From Isoalcanivorax pacificus W11-5 (lineage in GTDB: Bacteria; Pseudomonadota; Gammaproteobacteria; Pseudomonadales; Alcanivoracaceae), in NCBI RefSeq assembly GCF_000299335.2, contig NZ_CP004387.1, positions 2,294,001 through 2,358,000 of the forward strand: a stretch of DNA of 64,000 bases, given 5' to 3'. The notes under the pieces are model-generated. The model was given only the letters and a program-made list of their open reading frames with translations, was not told the DNA's origin and did not search any database. The position numbers and the translations under genes are program-made. Positions 1-7,655 of the stretch are shown one piece after another. Numbering within the stretch: the stretch's first letter is position 1; every line of letters starts with the position of its first letter.

Positions 1-117
1 TACGATCTGGGCAAGCATGAAGATCCTGTCTATGTCCTGCTGCCAGGTGAGCGCTGTTACCAGCGCCTGACCACCGAGATCCAGCAAGGCATCGACGGCG
101 GCCAGTACCGCTTCTGA
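1..117 (+). CDS. C-terminal end of an unidentified protein (partial)
   Basis: Reading frame 1 is open from the window edge to a TGA at 115-117 and encodes 38 residues ending GGQYRF. It is followed at once by a good Rho-independent terminator, which supports it as a real gene end. The visible part includes YDLGKHEDPVYVLLPGE and has no domain I recognise, so no function is assigned. The 5' part lies outside the window. Confidence 0.6.
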   Translation, partial: YDLGKHEDPVYVLLPGERCYQRLTTEIQQGIDGGQYRF

Positions 118-137
118 TCCCGCCCAGGCACACAAGA

Positions 138-160
138 GCCCTCCCCTGCGGAGGGCTTTT
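138..160 (+). terminator. Rho-independent terminator of the partial gene
   Basis: A 7-bp GC-rich stem (GCCCTCC at 138-144 with GGAGGGC at 150-156), a 5-nt loop and a TTTT tail follow the stop codon by about 20 nt. Confidence 0.8.
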
Positions 161-298
161 GCGTTTTGCCCCCGTCACAGATGCCTTCAGAATGCCCCCA
201 TTGCAGTATCACGCCCCTGCATGACAGGGACTCACGTACACAATCCCGACAACTACTGGATAAAACCTGTCAGAGCGTAACACCTCTGCCACATATCC

Positions 299-307
299 TG
301 TGGATAA
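299..307 (-). promoter_or_regulatory. DnaA-box-like 9-mer (consensus match)
   Basis: The plus strand reads TGTGGATAA, so the minus strand reads TTATCCACA, the consensus DnaA box. A single 9-mer can occur by chance, but two near-consensus boxes lie about 230 bp away in the same gene-free stretch. Confidence 0.4.
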
Positions 308-355
308 CTTTGTGCATAGTTACTGCAAAAGGATTTCGTAACTGCTACCTGTCAC

Positions 356-372
356 TGTCACGAAAAGTGACA
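356..372. repeat. Small perfect palindrome in a TGTCAC-rich segment
   Basis: TGTCAC (356-361), a GAAAA spacer and GTGACA (367-372) form a perfect inverted repeat. It is flanked by further copies of the TGTCA core at 350-354 and 374-378. The layout resembles a protein-binding site more than a terminator because there is no T-run. No binding protein can be named. Confidence 0.4.
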
Positions 373-525
373 CTGTCAACCCCGCCAATGGTCAACTCAT
401 ATTTTTCATAGAGTTATATGCACATATGCAGGCAGTAGATCAGGTTGGCGCCCTAACCTTCGTTCACCTGCCTCGAAACAGACCGCTGTGCACAAGTGCA
501 CAAAAAGGGGGCTTCGCTGCAATTC

Positions 526-548
526 TTTTCCACAGATTCTGTGGACAA
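526..548. promoter_or_regulatory. Facing pair of DnaA-box-like 9-mers
   Basis: TTTTCCACA (526-534) fits the relaxed consensus TTWTNCACA, and TGTGGACAA (540-548, minus strand TTGTCCACA) differs from TTATCCACA at one base. They are inverted with five bases between them. Neighbouring genes (an unknown tail and a phasin) are not those of a chromosomal origin, so titration or regulation by DnaA is the more cautious reading. Confidence 0.35.
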
Positions 549-870
549 CTTTGTTGAAAAGCGATGCCTAAAGCCGTGGAACCATGATTAAACAGGCCCC
601 CTCCCCCCTTGACGTTTTTTTGATCGCAAAATGAACCCATTCCCTGGCCACACCACAAACCGTCTGGAAGGAAACGAAAATACGCACTTTGTCGACTGGT
701 TTGCAGGCGTGAATAAACACGGTAGTATCACTTTCGCATAAGACCTCAGTGCCAAAATGGCATCGCCCGTCGGGCGAACACATGGGGCCCGGAAAATGCA
801 CCATTGCCATAGCATGGCAACCCACAAGAGAGGCCCAGCCTCCGGGACAGCTTGTGCGCTACAAGCAAAT

Positions 871-903
871 AAAAACCGCTCTTTGGGAGCGGTTTTTTTT
901 TTG
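871..903 (+). terminator. Strong terminator with no known upstream gene
   Basis: The arms AAAAACCGCTC (871-881) and GAGCGGTTTTT (887-897) pair perfectly and run into a long T-tract on the plus strand. The last plus-strand gene already has its own terminator at 138-160, so this structure should end another transcript. The A-tract upstream could also let it work for minus-strand transcription. Confidence 0.75.
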
Positions 904-920
904 CAGCGCGTCGTTGTTCC

Positions 921-950
921 AAAAAAAAAGGGCCTCAGAGGGTGAGGCCC
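921..950 (-). terminator. Terminator of the phasin gene
   Basis: Read on the minus strand, GGGCCTCA and TGAGGCCC (950-943 and 937-930) form an 8-bp stem followed by nine T residues (929-921), about 45 nt after the phasin stop codon. Confidence 0.8.
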
Positions 951-995
951 GGAAAATACACCACTAAGGGGATAGCGGTGTGCGCTACAACATCG

Positions 996-1448
996 TTACC
1001 CTTTGCCCTTGGTTTTGCCCTTGCCAGGCTCCGCAGGCGTGGAGTTGGACATTTCATCCAGCGCAGCGGTGAGTTCCTGAACTCGCTGCTGCAGCGCTTC
1101 CACTTCGCGCTTGTTGGGAATTCCGAGACGCGACAAGGCCTTGTTCAATCGCTCGTCGAACGCCTTTTCCATCTTTTCCATGGTCTCCCCGGTACGGTTG
1201 CGGACGCGCTCCTTGATCTCCTCGACCCGCGATTCGGATTTATCACGGGTCTTGGATTCAAGGTCACGCCCGGTATCGACCAGGGCATCAAAAAATCGGC
1301 CACCTTCTTCCTCCGCCTTGGCGAAGGCGCCCAGACCGGCCAGCCATATCTGGTGCGTGTACTTTCGCAGATCAAGGGAGCCCCCACCCAAGCGGATGGA
1401 TTTGCTCTTGTCCTCTTTCTGCAGATCATCTTGCTTGCGGTCTGACAT
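996..1448 (-). CDS. Phasin family protein (polyhydroxyalkanoate granule-associated)
   Basis: This 150-residue protein has the phasin layout: a helical N-terminal half with the motif IWLAGLGAFAKAEEEG near residues 35-50, then a charged helical stretch and a lysine/glycine-rich tail (PGKGKTKGKG). Phasins coat polyhydroxyalkanoate granules and control their size; this length matches the PhaI/PhaF N-terminal module. I chose the ATG at 1448, which has GGAG seven bases upstream; an in-frame GTG at 1451 is the alternative. The gene stands alone with its own terminator; no PHA synthase is in the window. Confidence 0.85.
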   Translation of the reverse strand: MSDRKQDDLQKEDKSKSIRLGGGSLDLRKYTHQIWLAGLGAFAKAEEEGGRFFDALVDTGRDLESKTRDKSESRVEEIKERVRNRTGETMEKMEKAFDERLNKALSRLGIPNKREVEALQQRVQELTAALDEMSNSTPAEPGKGKTKGKG

Positions 1449-1636
1449 CACTTATCTCCAGGATGCAATTCCACAAGCCAACGCAGTGCGGAAAACAGAA
1501 AACAAAATCAAACAAGTACAACAACAGTGGATCAGCGCAATATCAAAGTGAGCACAGTATAGGAGCGGGCAAGAGAAATCACGCGGAATGTTGTCCTACA
1601 ATACGACACTGACACCCGCCAATGTCATAAACGGTA

Positions 1637-1933
1637 TCAACGTGGGGGCAGGTCATCATCATCAGGGAGATCCCGGCCATTCTGGCGGGCGCCAAACAGG
1701 CCGATTCCCCGGGCAAGGTCCTTTACCGCCTTGCCGCCGGTCACCAGATTCAGCACCCGCCGGCGCAGCCTCTCTTCCAGGTCGGCAGCTCCCTGCTGCA
1801 GCCGGTCATCCACCTTCTGCTCCAGCCGGGGGGCAGAATAGAAATGCACGACCAGGAACACCACCGTCAGGGTAATCGCAGAGGACAGCAGCGCCGCCCC
1901 GAGCATCCACCAGAACAGCGTCTGCGTATCCAT
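1637..1933 (-). CDS. Small membrane-anchored helical protein, partner of the DUF445 gene
   Basis: The 98-residue product begins MDTQTLFWW and has one hydrophobic segment (about residues 8-30) followed by a charged helical region and an Asp-rich, Pro-rich tail (PDDDDLPPR). No domain is recognised. Its ATG overlaps the stop of the upstream DUF445 gene as ATGA, so the two are translationally coupled and probably act together at the inner membrane. Its layout resembles the 107-residue protein at 4209-4532, which flanks the other side of this small membrane cluster. A longer in-frame start would run inside DUF445 and is unlikely. Confidence 0.7.
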   Translation of the reverse strand: MDTQTLFWWMLGAALLSSAITLTVVFLVVHFYSAPRLEQKVDDRLQQGAADLEERLRRRVLNLVTGGKAVKDLARGIGLFGARQNGRDLPDDDDLPPR

Positions 1934-3153
1934 CAGCTCATCCCGAAAACCAGGAACAACTGGATGAAGCCGGCAGCCATGCCAAGCACACCACCGACCA
2001 GAATCAGAATCCACTCGTCTTCCTGGAATGCAGGCCGCAACAGGGCCTGGAACTCTTCCGAGGACAGCTCGCACATGCGCTCACGCATGATGCGCTCGAC
2101 GATGGCCCCGCGTTCACGGTTGAACTGCGGGTCCTCGAAAGGCAGCACCGCCAGGTCGACGGCCTTTTCTTCCACCGCCTTTTTCAGGTCGGCATAGCCT
2201 CCCGGCCCGACTGTCAGCTGGGCTGCCGTGCGCACCACCCCGCCTTCCAGCAACGGCCGCATGTGCCGTTTGATCAGCGCCTTGGTCCGGTCGGCACGCG
2301 GTCCATTGATCACCTGATACATGATGTTGCGCAGCGTCACCACTTCCGTGGTGGTCAGGCGGGCGAAACTCTCTGCCACATCCTTCTGCCGCTTCAGGAA
2401 CAGGCCCTGCACCCGGAAAGGCCCTACCCTGACTGGGTTCAATGGCCGGAAAATCACGTTCAGTGCCACCCAGTTGGTGGCGATACCAATGATGAAACCG
2501 AACACCGGCATGACCCAGTTACCCGGCAGGTACAGCACGAATGGAATCTGCAGCAGACCGAACAGGAAGCCGAAATAGAAGCCGGAATTGATCACGAAGC
2601 GGAACTCCGGATCACCGACTTCACGGAACATCTTCACCATCAATGCGCGGTCTTCTCGCATCTGTGAGCCGATCATGTACTTGAGATCGACCAGCTCTTC
2701 GACGTTCTTGCTGATGTCATCGACGATGTTGTCCATCACCTCGGGCACCACACGGCGGGCCCGGTTGTAGACCCGGCGACGCACCAGCAGCGGCAGGTTT
2801 TCCCACAGCACTGCGTTGCGCTCGGTCATGACCTCATCGGTGTATTCCTCGATGCGGCTCTGCACACTGCGGGTCAGATGGGCGGCGATCTTTTCCGGCT
2901 CCATCTGCTGGAAGAACTCATCGATACTGCCGATCTTGGAGAGCGTCTGGTCGACCAGGATGCCGGACATCTTCTCGGCCTTGGACGGGATAATCCCCTG
3001 CCAGCCGAAAAACGGACGGATACCGATGAACTGCAACGGATAGAAGGTCATTTGCACGGCCATCCAGTTGGTGACCCAACCAATGACACCGGCAAGCACA
3101 GGGATACTGACATACTTCCAGAAGTCGGGATGCGAAAACATCGATTCCAGCAT
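1933..3153 (-). CDS. DUF445 family inner-membrane protein
   Basis: The 406-residue protein has membrane segments at the N-terminus (about 12-35), in the middle (about 185-235) and at the C-terminus (about 380-405). Two related motifs, VTNWMAVQMTFYPL near residue 28 and ATNWVALNVIFRPL near residue 235, each followed by a segment ending in a lysine-rich stretch, show the internal repeat typical of DUF445 (PF04286). The biochemical role is unknown. I chose the ATG at 3153 with GGGGAG upstream over a GTG at 3183 that gives an uncharacteristic N-terminus. It is coupled to the small gene downstream by an ATGA overlap. Confidence 0.85.
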   Translation of the reverse strand: MLESMFSHPDFWKYVSIPVLAGVIGWVTNWMAVQMTFYPLQFIGIRPFFGWQGIIPSKAEKMSGILVDQTLSKIGSIDEFFQQMEPEKIAAHLTRSVQSRIEEYTDEVMTERNAVLWENLPLLVRRRVYNRARRVVPEVMDNIVDDISKNVEELVDLKYMIGSQMREDRALMVKMFREVGDPEFRFVINSGFYFGFLFGLLQIPFVLYLPGNWVMPVFGFIIGIATNWVALNVIFRPLNPVRVGPFRVQGLFLKRQKDVAESFARLTTTEVVTLRNIMYQVINGPRADRTKALIKRHMRPLLEGGVVRTAAQLTVGPGGYADLKKAVEEKAVDLAVLPFEDPQFNRERGAIVERIMRERMCELSSEEFQALLRPAFQEDEWILILVGGVLGMAAGFIQLFLVFGMS

Positions 3154-3448
3154 ACCTAAACAGGCTCCCCTTCCCGAGGACACAAACCGGACAGACCGGC
3201 GCGGGCATCCTGTCTGCCGTGCAGGCGGCGCCGACTCTCATCGCCCGCTTCCCCCGGCAGCATTTGCGGCGTTGGCGCCGGTGACTCCGGCCAATGACCC
3301 GGCCGGGACTGCACGTAGTATAGCTGCATGGACTCCCAAGTTAAGGCATCGGCGCCGGATTTTGCGCCATCTGTGGGTTGATCCGACAAGCTGTGTGTAC
3401 AATGAAGCCTGATGCACTGAAGCCTCGGGGGGCTCCCGGCAGATAACC

Positions 3449-4195
3449 ATGGAACAACATTCATCATCCGTTACCCGGTTCCTGGTGCTTGGCGCCCTGG
3501 AAACCCTGATCAACCAGGCGATCGAGCACGAACCGCGTGCCCGGGACCGGTTGCAGCGCCTGCACGGCACCGCCATCAGAGTTCGCACCGAGCGCCCGCA
3601 CATGGTGCTTTACGTGCTGGTCTACGAAGACGGCGTGGAAGTGCTGCCGGACTTCGAGGGCTATGTGCATGTGCGTGTCCGCGGCACGCTCGGTGCCGTA
3701 TTGCAATGGGTCCTGTCTCCCAACGCACCGCTGCCGGAAGAAGACCGTATCCGCATCCTGGGCCCCGAGGACCGTATCGCCCTGCTCAATGCCGCCATCA
3801 GCGAATTCAGTCTGTGGGGCGTGGTCCGCAACTGGCTGGATGATCACGTTCGCCTCAACGATCTGCTGACCCTGCTGCGGCGCGAAGATCCGCAATGGCT
3901 GAGCCGCCTGCAGGGCCTGCCGGAAAAGATGGACGGCCTGGCCATTGAGCTGGCGCGCCAGCGGTTGCTGCAGGAAGACATTCTCAGCGAACTGCACCAG
4001 TTGCGGCATGAGATGCGACGCGCCCGGCGCCTGGACGCCACCTGCATCGTCACAGGGCTGCTGTTGCTGCTCGCGGCGCTCGCCACACTGACCAGCCTGC
4101 TGCCGGTCGCTACCGCAATCAGCGCGACCACGCAGGCCCTGCTGCTGGGCAGCCTGGGGCTGACCCTGCTGGTTTCCAGGCTCCTGTCACACTGA
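3449..4195 (+). CDS. UbiJ-like SCP2-domain protein with C-terminal membrane segments
   Basis: Residues 1-130 resemble the SCP2-type lipid-binding domain of UbiJ: an N-terminal helix LGALETLINQAIEHEP, a lipid-pocket beta region, and the ILGPEDRIALLNAAISEF segment. UbiJ helps the soluble ubiquinone biosynthesis complex handle its hydrophobic intermediates. Unlike classical UbiJ, which sits between ubiE and ubiB, this gene is alone and its product ends in two hydrophobic segments (about 195-215 and 222-245), so it is likely membrane-bound. It may be a paralogue rather than the true ubiquinone factor. It is divergent from the DUF445 operon. Confidence 0.6.
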   Translation: MEQHSSSVTRFLVLGALETLINQAIEHEPRARDRLQRLHGTAIRVRTERPHMVLYVLVYEDGVEVLPDFEGYVHVRVRGTLGAVLQWVLSPNAPLPEEDRIRILGPEDRIALLNAAISEFSLWGVVRNWLDDHVRLNDLLTLLRREDPQWLSRLQGLPEKMDGLAIELARQRLLQEDILSELHQLRHEMRRARRLDATCIVTGLLLLLAALATLTSLLPVATAISATTQALLLGSLGLTLLVSRLLSH

Positions 4196-4208
4196 CCAGG
4201 CGCCTGTC

Positions 4209-4532
4209 TCACTCCTTCGGCCGGCGACGGCCGAACAGTTGCCCGAGACGATCTTCAACAATCTCGACACTGGTGCGGGCAATGTTGCGCGTGGTGCCCT
4301 GCAGCACTTCGCGGGTCGGCAGCGAGGTCACGCCGTCCACGATCCCGCGCCGCACCGCTTCTTCAACCTTGGCCGCCATCAGGTCCGCCGCCTGCTCTGC
4401 CTGTTCACGCAACAGCGTTTCCAGATCCTGCGCCACCCTGGGCCGCACGTGCAGATTCATCCATAGTGCCACCGCCAGCAGCGTACACATGGACGACATT
4501 ACTGCGGTCACCGCCACCATCAGCCAGTTCAT
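4209..4532 (-). CDS. Small membrane-anchored protein of unknown function
   Basis: The 107-residue product has one N-terminal transmembrane segment (about 3-25) and then a charged region likely to be helical or coiled-coil (LETLLREQAEQAADLMAAKV), ending in a basic stretch (GRRRPKE). It converges on the UbiJ-like gene with only 13 bp between the stop codons. The layout resembles the small protein at 1637-1933. No family is recognised. Confidence 0.6.
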   Translation of the reverse strand: MNWLMVAVTAVMSSMCTLLAVALWMNLHVRPRVAQDLETLLREQAEQAADLMAAKVEEAVRRGIVDGVTSLPTREVLQGTTRNIARTSVEIVEDRLGQLFGRRRPKE

Positions 4533-4871
4533 TACGTCATCTCCCAGAGCTCACCGCGTGCCACACCATCATTGATACAGGGCACCGGCCCTACAGGACA
4601 AGCATCACTGACCGTGCAAAAAACACCTGCCGGATATGGCGGCGCATTATGCGCACAAGCCTGCCAGCCGCCAATGGCTGATGGGCAACCGTATATCGGT
4701 TTGTGGTGCCAATCCCGGTTGCGCTGACGCGCGGATCGTTACCGCATGCTGTTGCTTTGTTAAGAGCTGAAACCGCCTCTGGTTGCCGGGGCCAGCGCTG
4801 ATTATCCTCTGAGGCTGCCCATTCATGGGGCGAAGAAATCATCACTCACGGTCTGATGAAAAGGCCTCAGA
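4533..4871. other. Intergenic region, nothing recognised
   Basis: About 340 bp lie between the divergent genes at 4209-4532 and 4872-5534. The frames that are open here give low-complexity, unlikely proteins. It presumably holds both promoters, but no clear promoter or operator stands out. Confidence 0.4.
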
Positions 4872-5534
4872 ATGAGCACATCCATTCCGTCGGGCACACG
4901 CCTGCGCATGTTCGATCAGGCACTGACCCGGCAGATCGCCTTTTGCCTGCGGCGCGGCCTGCCGCTGCACCTGCTCGCCATTGAACTGACCAATTTTCCA
5001 GTGCTTGCCAATGTCTATGGCCACGCACTGACCCGTCGCATGCAGCAACGCCTGACACAGGAAATTGATCGACTGAAACGTGCAGAAGACTGGCAATGCG
5101 CCTGGGGTGACGGGCGCATGGTGTTCTCGCTGCCGGACACTTCCGCACGCGGCACGCGCCATCTCGCCCAACGGCTGGCGCAGCAACTGGGCCAGCACAG
5201 TTTCCGCTACAACGGCGACACGCTGCGCTTTACGGTACGCCTTGGCCTGCACAGTGTGGCCCCGCAGCGTGACGCAGACCTGCGCCAGGACAGCCGCAAA
5301 CTGATCATGCGCACACTGCACACAGCCTGCCACGGCGCCGAGCCGGTCAACCTCAGTGCCGCGATGCAGCAAGCCCTCGGTCAACCCGACGCGACCTACG
5401 ATGCGCCGGTGCCGGCAACCAACCCGGACGGTGCACCCGATACCCGGCAATTGCGCGCCATGATGCGTCGCCTGAGCGAACAACAACGCCTGAGCCTGGT
5501 GGACGAACTGTTATTGGCGTCGACACGGGCCTGA
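4872..5534 (+). CDS. Degenerate GGDEF-domain protein
   Basis: The 220-residue product has the fold pattern of a diguanylate cyclase domain: LHLLAIELTNFPVLANVYG (substrate region) around residue 30 and a motif in the active-site position reading AWGDGRMVFSLP at about residues 76-87, where active enzymes have RWGGDEF. The two acidic catalytic residues of GG(D/E)EF are not conserved, so the protein probably does not make c-di-GMP; it could bind a nucleotide or act as a scaffold. There is no recognisable sensor domain. The last ~60 residues are unlike GGDEF. Confidence 0.7.
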   Translation: MSTSIPSGTRLRMFDQALTRQIAFCLRRGLPLHLLAIELTNFPVLANVYGHALTRRMQQRLTQEIDRLKRAEDWQCAWGDGRMVFSLPDTSARGTRHLAQRLAQQLGQHSFRYNGDTLRFTVRLGLHSVAPQRDADLRQDSRKLIMRTLHTACHGAEPVNLSAAMQQALGQPDATYDAPVPATNPDGAPDTRQLRAMMRRLSEQQRLSLVDELLLASTRA

Positions 5535-5540
5535 CGGCGA

Positions 5541-5560
5541 CGGGCCTCGCAGGAGGCCCG
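5541..5560. terminator. GC-rich hairpin between convergent genes
   Basis: CGGGCCT (5541-5547) pairs with AGGCCCG (5554-5560), just after the stop of the GGDEF-like gene and ahead of the convergent oxidoreductase end. There is no T-run on either strand, so termination is only likely, not certain. Confidence 0.4.
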
Positions 5561-5653
5561 AATGAGAGGAAAAAATCCCGGGGTCGCAGGGTGAGCAGAA
5601 CGAATGCGACACCCACCCCGCCGAGCAGTCTTTCAGGTAGCACTTGTGCAGAA

Positions 5654-6664
5654 TCAAAAACCTTCCAGCACAATCTTGCCGCGTGCCTGATGCGCTTCCA
5701 TCACCGCATGGGCACGGCGCAGATTTTCGGCATTGATGACACCATAGTGATCCGCCACGGTGGTGCGCAGCACACCCTGCTCCACCAGTTCCGCCACTTT
5801 CATCAGGATACGGTGCTGCTCGATCTGATCATCGGTCTGGAACAACGAGCGCGTGTACATGAATTCCCAGTGCAGCGACAGGCTCTTGCGCTTGAGCTTG
5901 CGCACATCCAGTTGCAGCGGATCATCGATCAGCGCCAGCTTTCCCTGCGGTCGCAGTGCGTCGACAATCTGGTCGATATGCTCATCGGTGTGCGTCAGGC
6001 TGGCGACATAGTCCACGTCACTGACACCGATCTGCGACAGGCCCTCGGTCAGCGGCTTGCTGTGATCAATGACCTTGTGTGCGCCGAGGCTGAGCACCCA
6101 GTCACGGGTGGCATCGCGTGACGCGGTGCCAATCACTGTCAGTTCGGTAAGCTGTCGTGCCAATTGCACCAGCACCGAGCCAACACCCCCACTGGCACCG
6201 ACCACCAGCAATGTCCTGCCGTGGCCCTTGCCCTGCTGCACACCGAGCCGGTCAAACAGCAATTCCCAGGCCGTGACGGTAGTCAACGGCATGGCGGCCG
6301 CCTCGGCCATGCTCAGGTTGTCCGGCGCGCGCCCGACAATGCGTTCGTCCACGCACTGGTATTCGGCATTGGTGCCCGGCCGGGTCACATCGCCGGCATA
6401 CCAGACCTTGTCGCCGGGACGAAACAGACTCACGTCGCGGCCCACGGCTTCCACCACGCCGGCGGCATCCCAGCCAAGCACCTTGAAGTCACCAGCCTCG
6501 GGGGCGGTGTTCAGGCGTATCTTGGTGTCCACCGGGTTCACCGCGATGGCACTCACTTTCACCAACAGGTCTCGCGGGCCGGGTTGCGGCACATCAAGCG
6601 TGATGTCCTGCAATGAGGACGGGTCATCGATCGGCAGTGATTTCCGGTATCCAACGGCTTTCAT
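5654..6664 (-). CDS. Zinc-type alcohol dehydrogenase-like / quinone oxidoreductase (MDR family)
   Basis: The 336-residue protein is a medium-chain dehydrogenase/reductase. It has the N-terminal GroES-like fold (KVSAIAVNPVDTK, GWDAAGVVEAVG around residues 35-75) and the NAD(P)H-binding motif VGASGGVGSVLVQLA near residue 155. The zinc ligands of true alcohol dehydrogenases are not evident, so it most likely reduces quinones or enones with NADPH. The ATG at 6664 has GGAGG upstream. It lies 16 bp after cmoB on the same strand and may be co-transcribed with cmoAB, though no functional link is known. Confidence 0.85.
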   Translation of the reverse strand: MKAVGYRKSLPIDDPSSLQDITLDVPQPGPRDLLVKVSAIAVNPVDTKIRLNTAPEAGDFKVLGWDAAGVVEAVGRDVSLFRPGDKVWYAGDVTRPGTNAEYQCVDERIVGRAPDNLSMAEAAAMPLTTVTAWELLFDRLGVQQGKGHGRTLLVVGASGGVGSVLVQLARQLTELTVIGTASRDATRDWVLSLGAHKVIDHSKPLTEGLSQIGVSDVDYVASLTHTDEHIDQIVDALRPQGKLALIDDPLQLDVRKLKRKSLSLHWEFMYTRSLFQTDDQIEQHRILMKVAELVEQGVLRTTVADHYGVINAENLRRAHAVMEAHQARGKIVLEGF

Positions 6665-6680
6665 GGTTTCCTCCCGGGGG

Positions 6681-7655
6681 TCAGGGTTTTTCCGCGATCA
6701 CGACGGCGCGGCGCGGCGCCGGATAGCCCTCGCGGGTCAGGGTGCTGTCCTGCGGGTCAAGAAAATCCGCCAGGGACTGAAAACGCATCCAGGGCGTGGC
6801 GCGCTGTTCCTCCAGCGTGGTCACCGCCTCGTCCACCACCCGCACATCGCGAAAACCACAGCGGGTCAGCCACAGCACCAGCATGGCAGCGCTGGGCAGA
6901 AAATACACATTACGCATGGCGGCGTAGCGGTCCGCAGGCATCAGTACACGCTGCGCGTCACCCTCAACCACCAGTGTTTCCAGCACCAGTTCACCGCCGG
7001 GGCGCAACGCCGATTTCAGTTCCAGCAGGTGGTCCAGCGGCGAGCGGCGGTGGTACAGAACCCCCATGGAAAACACGGTATCAAAGGCTTCCACGCCCGG
7101 CGAGAGTTCTTCCAGCCGCACCGGCGACAACCATACCGGCGCCTCCGGCAGATAGCGGCGCACCGCCAGGAACTGCATCAGGAACAGCAGCGTCGGGTCG
7201 ATGCCCAGCACAAACGATGCGCCCTCGCCCCGCATGCGCCAGCAGTGATAACCCGAACCACAGCCCACATCCAGCACACGCCGGCCGGCCAGCGGTGCCA
7301 GGTGCGGCAGCACACGCTGCCATTTCCAGTCCGAACGCCATTCGGTGTCAATATGCAGGCCGAAGAACGAAAACGGCCCCTTGCGCCAGGGCATCAGGCC
7401 AGCCAGTGCCGTTTCCAGCTCCACCATCCCCGTGGCCGGCAGGCTGCCAGGCTCACCAATTTGCAGCGTATCAGTCTTCAACTCGACCGGCGCCGGGCCA
7501 GGAGGCAGGCGTGCCAGCGATGACTGCCAGGCTGGCAGGTCGCCGTGCGGTGCCTCGACCAGCCGTTGCCGGGCCAGCACACCACTTTCGGTATCCCAGG
7601 GAGAAAGAGCGGCAGCCGCCAGCGCGGCCTGCAAGGCGTCAACGTAGGCGTGCAT
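6681..7655 (-). CDS. cmoB: tRNA U34 carboxymethyltransferase CmoB
   Basis: CmoB transfers the carboxymethyl group of carboxy-S-adenosylmethionine to 5-hydroxyuridine at tRNA position 34, giving cmo5U. The 324-residue length matches E. coli CmoB. Visible landmarks are [14 protein letters not shown], the SAM-type motif [15 protein letters not shown] around residues 125-140, and [16 protein letters not shown]. The start at 7655 overlaps the cmoA stop as ATGA, so the pair is coupled; a start further upstream would run into cmoA. Confidence 0.95.
   Translation of the reverse strand: MHAYVDALQAALAAAALSPWDTESGVLARQRLVEAPHGDLPAWQSSLARLPPGPAPVELKTDTLQIGEPGSLPATGMVELETALAGLMPWRKGPFSFFGLHIDTEWRSDWKWQRVLPHLAPLAGRRVLDVGCGSGYHCWRMRGEGASFVLGIDPTLLFLMQFLAVRRYLPEAPVWLSPVRLEELSPGVEAFDTVFSMGVLYHRRSPLDHLLELKSALRPGGELVLETLVVEGDAQRVLMPADRYAAMRNVYFLPSAAMLVLWLTRCGFRDVRVVDEAVTTLEEQRATPWMRFQSLADFLDPQDSTLTREGYPAPRRAVVIAEKP

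Larger units (their letters stand above)
161..870. other. Long non-coding stretch with no convincing gene
   Basis: No reading frame here has a plausible start, ribosome site and protein-like composition. The stretch contains DnaA-box-like 9-mers, a short palindrome in a TGTCAC-rich segment (350-378), an AT-rich patch near 395-430, and ends in a terminator on the plus strand that no plus-strand gene explains. Confidence 0.6.

Noticed and set aside
299..548. Chromosomal replication origin
   Set aside because: Three DnaA-box-like sites are too few and the flanking genes are not dnaA, dnaN, rpmH, gidA or parAB, so calling oriC is not supported.
4591..4845. 84-codon minus-strand frame between 4533 and 4871
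   Set aside because: No plausible start signal or family; composition resembles non-coding sequence.
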